This document shows positions 25,928 to 33,350 of a stretch of 64,000 nucleotides of DNA, piece after piece. How positions within the stretch are numbered: the stretch's first letter is position 1; each line of letters begins with the position of its first letter. Both the position numbers and the translations under genes were made by a program. The stretch comes from Methyloversatilis sp. (GTDB taxonomy: Bacteria; Pseudomonadota; Gammaproteobacteria; Burkholderiales; Rhodocyclaceae). Below the pieces are notes generated by a model. That model was given only the letters and a program-made list of their open reading frames with translations, searched no databases and was not told where the DNA came from. The stretch lies in NCBI GenBank assembly GCA_017984755.1, contig JAGNYW010000001.1, positions 93,094 through 157,093 of the forward strand, given 5' to 3'.

Positions 25928-26005
25928 TGGGGTTCATGAACAGCGCGGGCGCGGCATGACGCGAAGTCCGCGCTTCAGGACGACGTCGGAGCGCTTTGCC
26001 GCGAC

Positions 26006-26449
26006 TCAGGCTCCATCGGGTCGCACGTTGGCGATCGATCCGTCAGAGCGGCCCTTCAGATAGGCATACAGATCGTCGAGCTTGGGTTCGAGGTAAGGAT
26101 GGCTCGGCATCCCCTTTTCGAGGCGTCCCTCAAGCAACACCTTCCTGAACTCGTCCCTGCTCAGCACCTTCAGTGAGGCGATAAGCGAAGGGCCGACCAT
26201 GCCTTCCTGGGCTGCGCCGTGGCAACGCTCGCAGGCAGCTGCCCGCCAGGCCTTCCAGCCCTTCACGACATCGCCGGCTGCTGCAGCCGACGGGGTGTGC
26301 TCTGACGCAGGAGCTGTCGGTGCAGGTGTGGCCGCCACCGGGGCACGCTTGACGGAAGATGCCGAGGCCATCGGTTCGGCTTCAGGTGCCTTGCTGCAGG
26401 CAGCAAGCAGCAGGCTCATGCAGAGCAGGGCTATCGAAGTACGGTTCAT
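26006..26449 (-). CDS. Cytochrome c-type lipoprotein
   Basis: A 147-residue protein. The N-terminal lipobox LLLAAC (Cys18) marks it as a membrane-anchored lipoprotein; a Pro/Ala-rich flexible spacer runs to about residue 60; the C-terminal domain is a small class I cytochrome c with heme motif CERCH (73-77) and a likely Met ligand in LEKGMPSH. It would carry electrons at the outer face of the membrane. It is last in the minus-strand series nadC, tiny membrane ORF, cytochrome. Confidence 0.85.
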   Translation of the reverse strand: MNRTSIALLCMSLLLAACSKAPEAEPMASASSVKRAPVAATPAPTAPASEHTPSAAAAGDVVKGWKAWRAAACERCHGAAQEGMVGPSLIASLKVLSRDEFRKVLLEGRLEKGMPSHPYLEPKLDDLYAYLKGRSDGSIANVRPDGA

Positions 26450-26479
26450 GGCGATCCTCGTTCGGCCTGGGTCAATTCT

Positions 26480-26617
26480 TCAAAGATAGATCACGGCAGG
26501 AAAGACCGTGACTGCCAGTACGAAAACCAGCCATTCGAGATTGTTTCTCGACAGAAAACCCGTGAAATGCAGGATCAGTACAGTGATTGCGACTATGTAA
26601 TAAAGGATGAACCACAT
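26480..26617 (-). CDS. Tiny membrane protein (45 aa), hypothetical
   Basis: A short frame from ATG at 26617 to TGA at 26480 encodes 45 residues: two hydrophobic stretches (WFILYYIVAITVLILHF and WLVFVLAVTVFPAVIYL) separated by a polar turn (TGFLSRNNLE), as in a helical hairpin. A GGAG lies about ten bases upstream of the start. It fills the gap between nadC and the cytochrome lipoprotein on the same strand. Function unknown; the protein-like amphipathy and the fit to the gap are the support. Confidence 0.45.
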   Translation of the reverse strand: MWFILYYIVAITVLILHFTGFLSRNNLEWLVFVLAVTVFPAVIYL

Positions 26618-26659
26618 CAGCCCGGGTCTCCGCAGGTATCGTTCGCAGGTGTCGAACGC

Positions 26660-27508
26660 TTACCGTTCGACATGTCGCAATGAAAGATCGATGGCACGTA
26701 CGTTCTTGGTCAGCACGCCGATCGAGATGCGATCGACGCCTGTCTCGGCAATCGACCTGACGCGATCGAAATCCACCCCTCCGGACGCTTCGAGTTCGGC
26801 GCGCCCTTCGTTGATCGAGACCGCCTCCGTCATCTGGTCGATGCTCATGTTGTCGAGCAGCACCATGACGGCCCCGGCGTCGAGCGCCTCGCGCAGCTGC
26901 CCGAGGGTTTCCACCTCTATCTGGATGAATGCATTGGACGGCGCGATACCCCGCGCGCGCGCCAGAACCGGGCGGATGCCGCCGGCTGCCATGATGTGGT
27001 TTTCCTTGATCAGTATTCCGTCATACAGGCCCATGCGGTGATTCAGGCCGCCACCGACCCTGACCGCATACTTCTGCGCGAGACGAAGTCCGGGCAATGT
27101 CTTGCGGGTGTCGACGATGCGCGCCGGCGTGCCGGCGATCGCATCCACGAAACGGCGCGTGATGGTGGCCGTCGCCGACAGGAGCTGAACGAAATTGAGT
27201 GCTGCGCGCTCTGCCGTAAGCAAGGCGCGGGTTTCCGACAATATTTCGCACAGCTTGTCGTCCGGGGCAATCCAGGCGCCTTCGTTAACATGCCAGGCAA
27301 CGGTCGCCTTGGGGTCGAGCGCACGCAGGCAGGCTTCGAACCAGTCGCGTCCGCACAGCACGGCTTCTTCACGTGCAGTGACCAGACCCTGCGCCGCGCG
27401 GCCCGGCGGAATCAGTCGCGCCGTCAGGTCGCCGGTGCCTACATCCTCCGCGAGTGCCTGCGATACGTTGCGCTGAATTTCGATGGACAGTTGTTCGTTT
27501 TCCCGCAT
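26660..27508 (-). CDS. nadC: Nicotinate-nucleotide pyrophosphorylase (carboxylating)
   Basis: Quinolinate phosphoribosyltransferase of de novo NAD synthesis, forming nicotinate mononucleotide from quinolinate and PRPP. It has 282 residues, the standard size. Family features: LAEDVGTGDLTARLIP near the N-terminus, the active-site stretch RIVDTRKTLPGLRLAQKYAV, GGGLNHRMGLYDGILIKENH and the C-terminal ASGGVDFDRVRSIAETGVD. ATG 27508 is chosen over the GTG three codons upstream. nadA and nadB are not in the window. Confidence 0.95.
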   Translation of the reverse strand: MRENEQLSIEIQRNVSQALAEDVGTGDLTARLIPPGRAAQGLVTAREEAVLCGRDWFEACLRALDPKATVAWHVNEGAWIAPDDKLCEILSETRALLTAERAALNFVQLLSATATITRRFVDAIAGTPARIVDTRKTLPGLRLAQKYAVRVGGGLNHRMGLYDGILIKENHIMAAGGIRPVLARARGIAPSNAFIQIEVETLGQLREALDAGAVMVLLDNMSIDQMTEAVSINEGRAELEASGGVDFDRVRSIAETGVDRISIGVLTKNVRAIDLSLRHVER

Positions 27509-27662
27509 GGCACTCACTCTGATTTCAGAGCGGCCGATTCTAGCATTGCGCCCCGCAGCGCCATGCGGCGCCAGTCACATCGTGCGGGCCGGGACGCCCG
27601 GCAACCGGGCGCAAAACCCGTGCGGCGATACCTGCAAGGTGCTCGCGCCTTGCCCGGGGCTT

Positions 27663-28499
27663 TCAACGGCGATGAGCCAGCCAGGCGCTCAGCAGTCCGC
27701 TGACGACGATGATGGCAGCGCCGCCGATTGCACTGGCTCCCGGCAAGTCCCCGAACACCGCCCAGCCCATCAGCGTTGCCCACACCAGCTGGACATAGAT
27801 GAGCGGGCTCAGCGTGGAGGCCGGTGCGAAGGCCATCGCACGGATCAGCAGGAAGTGTCCGGCCATGCCCGACACGCCGAGCGACAGGACGAGCAGCGCG
27901 TCCCCCCAGCCAGGTATGTCGCTGTGTGCAGCTGCCGGCAGGGCGACCGACGACAGGCCGGCGCCGATCAGCGCCGTGTAGAAAAGTGTCGTCAGCGGGC
28001 GCTCGGTGGGCGCCAGCTTGCGCGTTGCGAGCTGGTACAGGGCGTAGAGCAGCGAGCCGGCCAGCAGCATGAGTACCGGGCCGAGCGGCAGATCGCCGTC
28101 CGGGCGCGCGATCAGCAACACGCCGGAGAAGCCGAACAGCGCGAGCAGCCAGTGCGCCGGCGTGACCCGTTCGCCCAGTACCGGGCCGGCCAGCAGGGTC
28201 ACGATCAGCGGAGTGATGAAGAACAGCGAGGTGCCTTCTGCCATCGGGATGGTGCGCAGCCCGCCCATGATCAGGAAGGATACGCCGGCCAGCAGGGCTG
28301 CGCGCACGATCTGCAGTCGCCAGCGCGCCGTCGCGACGAGGTTCCGTCCCATGTGCGGGTAGAGCACGGCGCCGAGCACGACGGCGGGTACGAGATAGCG
28401 CGCCCACACCAGCACGCCGACCGGATAGCGCTGCGAAAGGTACTTGCCCGTGGTATCCAGAACCGCGAAACAGAATAGTGCCGCCAGCATGAGCATCAC
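27663..28499 (-). CDS. DMT-family transporter (EamA)
   Basis: A 278-residue inner-membrane protein with about ten hydrophobic helices arranged as two EamA repeats, the drug/metabolite transporter fold. Recognisable parts are GLRTIPMAEGTSLFFITPL and LGERVTPAHWLLALFGFSGVLL (repeat 1) and APASTLSPLIYVQLVWATLMG with FGDLPGASAIGGAAIIV (repeat 2). Likely an exporter of a small metabolite; substrate unknown. The start is GTG 28499 or ATG 28496; no ribosome-binding site is obvious. It begins 22 bases after the nnr stop and is probably co-transcribed. Confidence 0.85.
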   Translation of the reverse strand: MMLMLAALFCFAVLDTTGKYLSQRYPVGVLVWARYLVPAVVLGAVLYPHMGRNLVATARWRLQIVRAALLAGVSFLIMGGLRTIPMAEGTSLFFITPLIVTLLAGPVLGERVTPAHWLLALFGFSGVLLIARPDGDLPLGPVLMLLAGSLLYALYQLATRKLAPTERPLTTLFYTALIGAGLSSVALPAAAHSDIPGWGDALLVLSLGVSGMAGHFLLIRAMAFAPASTLSPLIYVQLVWATLMGWAVFGDLPGASAIGGAAIIVVSGLLSAWLAHRR

Positions 28500-28521
28500 G
28501 CCGATCAGCGGGTGCTTGCGC

Positions 28522-30066
28522 TCAGGTGTTGATATGGCCGGCTTCCTGCATCTCGTGACCTGCGATCAACGCGTTGAAGGCGCTGCGTGCGGATTCGATG
28601 ACCTCGCCTGCAGTCAGGCCATTCGGCCCCTTGCCCTGTTCAACCAGCCGGTCGCCCGCCATGCCGTGCAGGTGTACGCCGCCGATCAGTGCCAGATCGG
28701 CAGGCCATCCCTGTGCCAGCAATCCGGCAATCAGCCCTGTCAGCACGTCGCCCATGCCGGCAGACGCCATGCCGGGATTGCCCGTAGTGTTGATGAACCA
28801 GCGTCCGTCAGGCAGCGCGATCACACTGCCGCATCCCTTGAGTACGGTTGCCGCCCGGTAGCGCAGCGCAATCGTGCACGCCGATTTGATGCGGTCCTCC
28901 TGAATCTGTGCCGTGGTGCAGCCGAGCAGGCGCGCCGCCTCCGTCGGATGCGGCGTGAGCAGCGAAGGTGCGCCCCGAGTCTGCACGGCACTTGCAAGAT
29001 CGGCATGCTGCGACAGCAGATTGAGTGCATCGGCATCGAGCACCAGCGTCGCCGGTGTCGTGACCGCTTCGCGCATCAGATCGAGCGCCGCCGGGCTTTG
29101 TCCCAATCCGGGGCCGATGGCGAGGCAGGTCGCAAGGTCACCGCCGAGCACCTCGGCGGGCGTGCGTATCATCAGTTCCGGCTGTTCCGGATCGAGCGGC
29201 AGCGCTGCATGGTCGAGCATGCCGACATACACGCGGCCGGCTCCCACCTTCAGCGCGGCTCGTCCCGCCAGCAGTGCCGCCCCGGCCATTCCCCTGGCAC
29301 CGCCGACCATGACAGCGTTGCCGTTCGTACCCTTGTGGCTGTTGCGTGCGCGCGGCCGCAGCAGGTGGTCGAACAGGGCGCGCCCGACCTGCCAGCCTGA
29401 GGGTCTTGCCACGGCACTGCAGTCGAGACCGAGGTCATGCAGCGAAAGCGTCCCGCAGTGATCCGGGCCATCCAGCGTCAGCAGACCCGGTTTCAGCGCA
29501 ATCATCGTGGCGGTATGCGAGGCGCGGATGGCGCGCCCGAGCACTCGACCGGTATCGGCATTCAGCCCGCTCGGTACGTCGATCGACAATACCGGGCATT
29601 CCATGCTGTTGACGGATTCGATCCATGCAGCGTGTTCGCCTTCGACAGGTCGGGTCAGCCCGATGCCGTAAAGTGCGTCGATCACCAGCGAGTATTCGCC
29701 GCGTGGCAGTCTTGGCAGCGTGACGCCGCCGATCGCCCGCCATGATGCCCACGCCGATACGGCATCCGTCGCCTGCGGGTGTTCGTCACCGGCGTAGGCC
29801 ACCACCACATCGAAACCGGTCTGGCGCAGCTGCCGGGCAATCACGAACCCATCGCCGCCGTTGTTGCCGGGTCCGCACATCACCAGCACGCGGCCGTGAC
29901 GACCGCCCATAATCTCCATCGCCTTTGCCGCGCCGGTGGCACCCGCCCGCTCCATCAGTCGCGGTGAACTGCGGGGCGCGTAGTGCTGTTCGATGCGCCT
30001 GAGCGCTTCTGCACCGTACAGGGCGGGCAGCGCGGCGGTGTTCAGGGCTTTCTGGCTGGATTGCAT
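28522..30066 (-). CDS. nnr: Bifunctional NAD(P)H-hydrate epimerase/dehydratase
   Basis: Repairs damaged hydrated NADH and NADPH. It has 514 residues. The N-terminal NAXE epimerase (about 15-220) shows MCGPGNNGGDGFVIARQL and IDVPSGLNADTG; the C-terminal NAXD dehydratase (about 235-505) shows the ribokinase-like ATP/ADP site TGNPGMASAGMGDVLTGLIA, plus VLDADALNLL and LTPHPTEAARLLG. The order NAXE-NAXD in one chain is the common bacterial arrangement. pdeM lies 51 bases upstream on the same strand. Confidence 0.95.
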   Translation of the reverse strand: MQSSQKALNTAALPALYGAEALRRIEQHYAPRSSPRLMERAGATGAAKAMEIMGGRHGRVLVMCGPGNNGGDGFVIARQLRQTGFDVVVAYAGDEHPQATDAVSAWASWRAIGGVTLPRLPRGEYSLVIDALYGIGLTRPVEGEHAAWIESVNSMECPVLSIDVPSGLNADTGRVLGRAIRASHTATMIALKPGLLTLDGPDHCGTLSLHDLGLDCSAVARPSGWQVGRALFDHLLRPRARNSHKGTNGNAVMVGGARGMAGAALLAGRAALKVGAGRVYVGMLDHAALPLDPEQPELMIRTPAEVLGGDLATCLAIGPGLGQSPAALDLMREAVTTPATLVLDADALNLLSQHADLASAVQTRGAPSLLTPHPTEAARLLGCTTAQIQEDRIKSACTIALRYRAATVLKGCGSVIALPDGRWFINTTGNPGMASAGMGDVLTGLIAGLLAQGWPADLALIGGVHLHGMAGDRLVEQGKGPNGLTAGEVIESARSAFNALIAGHEMQEAGHINT

Positions 30067-30117
30067 TCTCGATCCGGTTTCGTCGGGCCATCGATGGCCG
30101 AGCGGTCTGCCCGCATT

Positions 30118-30783
30118 TTATGCCTTGCCGCGGCTGCGTGTTGGGGCGTGCGGCACTTCGAATATCCGGTCCGGTGTGGCGACGAAGCAGCGCATGTCGG
30201 GATCGGGCTCGATGTCCATCTTTCCGGTGAAGGCACCGAAGGCCGGCAGCAGCCCGACAGCAGGGCCGAACGCGAAGCAGGGCAGTCGCAGGCGGTCGCC
30301 ACCCGCGGCGATACGCAATGCAGGGTGCAGATGTCCGGCCAGCACATAGTGTCCGGGCTGAGGTGCCGGGTGGTGGCTCAGCGCGAACGGCCCCTGATGC
30401 CACGGTTCATCCACCACGGTCAGACCCAGTTCGGGCGGTACGCCTGAATGCATGTCGTGGTTGCCGCGCACCAGCACCCATTCGATGGCCGGCTTGCGCA
30501 GTGCGGCAAGGCGTTCCAGCAATGCCGGCCGGCGCGCCTCGCGAGCGTGCAGGAAGTCGCCGAGAAAAATCAAACGTTGCGCCCCGGTTTGTGCGAGCAG
30601 CCTCTCGAGGCGCTCGAGCGTCTCGCCGGTGGTACCCGACGGCACGGCGATGCCATGTGCGCGGAAGGTTGCGGCCTTGCCGAAATGTGCATCGGCCACC
30701 AGCAGGGTGCCGCATGCTGGCCACCAGAGCGCGCGTTCGGCAAGCAGCACGACCCGTTCGCCGGCTATCGTCAACTCATGCAT
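30118..30783 (-). CDS. pdeM: Ligase-associated DNA damage response endonuclease PdeM
   Basis: Metallophosphoesterase-fold protein of 221 residues. All metal-binding motifs are present: LLVADAHFGK (D-x-H), FLGDFLHA (GDxxH), LVRGNHDMHSG (GNHD), LSHHPAP and LAGHLHPAL (GHxH). The family is normally found with an Lhr-type helicase, an ATP-dependent DNA ligase and a beta-CASP exonuclease. Here the helicase is 2.5 kb away on the same strand, beyond a GGDEF-EAL gene on the other strand, and the ligase and exonuclease are not in the window. The nuclease activity of the family is inferred from its context. Confidence 0.85.
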   Translation of the reverse strand: MHELTIAGERVVLLAERALWWPACGTLLVADAHFGKAATFRAHGIAVPSGTTGETLERLERLLAQTGAQRLIFLGDFLHAREARRPALLERLAALRKPAIEWVLVRGNHDMHSGVPPELGLTVVDEPWHQGPFALSHHPAPQPGHYVLAGHLHPALRIAAGGDRLRLPCFAFGPAVGLLPAFGAFTGKMDIEPDPDMRCFVATPDRIFEVPHAPTRSRGKA

Positions 30784-30863
30784 GTCGAGACCGTCATGCC
30801 GCGAGCTGAGGCATTCTGGCTGATGCTCCGGGATTCAAGTCGGCAGGCATTTTTCCGATAGTG

Positions 30864-33350
30864 ATGAAACCGAAATGGATCGCCATGAAAAAAACAATCC
30901 GACCGGATCACTTGCGTATCCCGGAAAACATGTCGGACGATCGACGCATGAGTGACATTATTGCCCGCGTGGAACGCGAAGCCCGAAACCTTTTCCGCAT
31001 CTACGATGCCGACGAGAACGTGGCGCCTGCCTTTCGCGCGAAGCAGATCCGCTCGGTGCTCCGGTTCGCTCCGCTGTCCATTTTCACCTGTATTTTCAAC
31101 GCAACCCTCATTGTGCTGATGTTCGGCGACCGGACATCGTTCTGGGTCGTTGCACTCTGGCTGGCGGGGCTGGTCGCATGCATGAGCGGTACGATGCAGG
31201 CCTGGGTGCGTCAGAGACGGCGTCCGGCCCGTACCGGATTATCCGCGAGGGCACTCCGTCGCGCCACGCTGCACGCCGGATTTTTCGGCGCGCTGTGGGC
31301 AGTGCCGGCATTCATCTTCTTCGATCGCAGCGATGCCGACGCGACGCTGATCATTCCGTTCGTCACCGTAAGCATGCTCTGTGCGGGCGGTTTCGTGCTT
31401 GCCAACATACCGACTGCCTCGGCAGCGTACATCGTCGTACTTTCTCTGGGCACCTGCATTGCGTTCATGATCGACGGACCGGTCCGGAATCTCGATCTCG
31501 TCCTCATGTTTTCTCTCTATGCAGTCCTGACGCTCGCCTGTTGCATCGGGAGCGCGCGCACGTTCGGCGCCGGCTTGATGACCGAGGCGGAAGCTGAACG
31601 CCAGAAGGAGCTCGTTGGTCTGCTGCTGCATGACTTCGAGTCGCACTCGAGCGACTGGCTCTGGGATACCGACAGAAACGGATTTCTGCAGCACGTGTCT
31701 GCGAGGCTGGCGGAAATCTTCGGCCGGACGCAGGAGGAATTGCGGTCCAAACCCTTCATCGAGCTGTTCGTGAGCGGCGACGCCGACATGAGCGATGGCC
31801 AGCGGGACGCGCTCATGAAGCTGAGTGCGCATCTCATGCAAGCGGTGCCTTTCCGTGATGTTCCGGTTGCCGTGAATGTGTCGGGTGAGTGTCGCTGGTG
31901 GTCGCTCACCGCGCGGCCCCTGTTCGATACGCGTGGTCACCACGCCGGTTGGCGTGGTGTGTGTTCGGATATCACCGACAGTCGACGCGCCGCGCTAGAA
32001 ATGGCGACGCTGGCCAATTTCGACTCGCTGACCGGGCTTGCGAACCGTCACTATTTCCGCACCCAGCTATCCATCATCCGGCCATCGGTCGATGACCGCG
32101 CGCGGCCGTGCGCGCTGATGTTCTTCGACCTTGACGATTTCAAGGACGTCAATGATTCGCTCGGACACGCGGCCGGCGACCGCGTCCTGCAATTGGTGTC
32201 GCGCCGCCTCAAGGAACGCATCGGTGCAGGCGATCTGCTGGCTCGCCTCGGCGGCGACGAATTCGCGCTGATCTGCTGGGGAGGGCACTCGCCCGAGCGC
32301 GCCTCGGCGCTGGCGGATCGTCTGCTCGAGGCCTTCCGCGAGCCGGTGCTGATCGATGACGTGAGCGTGCAGATCGGCTGCAGCATCGGTATCGCACTGG
32401 CCCCGCTCCACGGCGACGACCCGGACGTGCTGCTCAAGAATGCCGATATGGCGCTTTACGCTGCTAAGGCTGCAGGGCGCAATACCTGGCGCTTCTTCGC
32501 GCTCGACATGGACGAGCGCGCACGCCACCGGCTCAGCGTTCACAGCGATCTGCTCGGCGCACTCGAACGCGGTGAGTTCGAGCTTCACTACCAACCCCAG
32601 GTCGATATGCGCAACGGCCGCGTGGCCGGCTTCGAAGCGCTCATCCGGTGGCGTCATCCGCAGCGTGGCCTGGTGGCGCCGAGTGATTTCATATCGATCG
32701 CGGAAGAGACCGGCCTGATCGCTTCGATCGGCCGCTGGGCGCTGGAACGAGCCTGTCAGGACGCGATGTCGTGGCCGGACGGCATGACGGTCGCGGTCAA
32801 CGTGTCCGCCGTTCAGTTCGCGCGTGGTGCCGTGGTCGACGTCGTGCGTGCGGCGCTCGCGTCGAGCGGACTCGAGCCATCGCGACTCGAGATCGAAATC
32901 ACCGAGTCGCTGCTCATTCACGACAGCGCAGCGGCACGCGATATATTGGGTGCGCTGCGCCAACTCGGCATCGGCATTGCACTCGACGATTTCGGCACCG
33001 GCTATTCATCGCTTGCGTATCTGCGCAGTTTTCCGATGACCAAGCTCAAGATCGATCGATCCTTCGTGATCAGCCTCAGTCGTGACGAAAGCGCACGCGC
33101 CATCGTGCGCGCAATCATCAACCTCGCGCACGCACTGCGGCTCGAAACAACCGTCGAAGGCGTTGAGACACCGGCACAGTGGACGGCGCTGTCGGGTGAG
33201 GAATGCACTTACGCGCAGGGATTTCTGATTGCGAGGCCGCTGCCCGAACCACGGATACCTGATTTTCTTGCCGACTGGCGAGGTGTTTCACTCAGTGCCA
33301 GCAATGACAGGGTCGTCGGGCCGAACGGCAGGGTACCGCTCACGCTTTGA
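30864..33350 (+). CDS. Membrane GGDEF-EAL protein (c-di-GMP turnover)
   Basis: An 828-residue protein. Five or six membrane helices (about 75-230) are followed by a PAS domain (about 255-375), a GGDEF diguanylate cyclase domain with an intact LARLGGDEF and an EAL phosphodiesterase domain with GFEALIRWRH, EITESLL and LDDFGTGYSSL. Both catalytic motifs look intact, so it could make or break c-di-GMP. The inhibitory site upstream of GGDEF reads GAGD instead of RxxD, so product inhibition is probably absent. The start is uncertain: 30864 follows the longest frame, and ATGs at 30885 and 30930 are possible. It overlaps the convergent helicase gene by 11 bases. Confidence 0.9.
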   Translation: MKPKWIAMKKTIRPDHLRIPENMSDDRRMSDIIARVEREARNLFRIYDADENVAPAFRAKQIRSVLRFAPLSIFTCIFNATLIVLMFGDRTSFWVVALWLAGLVACMSGTMQAWVRQRRRPARTGLSARALRRATLHAGFFGALWAVPAFIFFDRSDADATLIIPFVTVSMLCAGGFVLANIPTASAAYIVVLSLGTCIAFMIDGPVRNLDLVLMFSLYAVLTLACCIGSARTFGAGLMTEAEAERQKELVGLLLHDFESHSSDWLWDTDRNGFLQHVSARLAEIFGRTQEELRSKPFIELFVSGDADMSDGQRDALMKLSAHLMQAVPFRDVPVAVNVSGECRWWSLTARPLFDTRGHHAGWRGVCSDITDSRRAALEMATLANFDSLTGLANRHYFRTQLSIIRPSVDDRARPCALMFFDLDDFKDVNDSLGHAAGDRVLQLVSRRLKERIGAGDLLARLGGDEFALICWGGHSPERASALADRLLEAFREPVLIDDVSVQIGCSIGIALAPLHGDDPDVLLKNADMALYAAKAAGRNTWRFFALDMDERARHRLSVHSDLLGALERGEFELHYQPQVDMRNGRVAGFEALIRWRHPQRGLVAPSDFISIAEETGLIASIGRWALERACQDAMSWPDGMTVAVNVSAVQFARGAVVDVVRAALASSGLEPSRLEIEITESLLIHDSAAARDILGALRQLGIGIALDDFGTGYSSLAYLRSFPMTKLKIDRSFVISLSRDESARAIVRAIINLAHALRLETTVEGVETPAQWTALSGEECTYAQGFLIARPLPEPRIPDFLADWRGVSLSASNDRVVGPNGRVPLTL

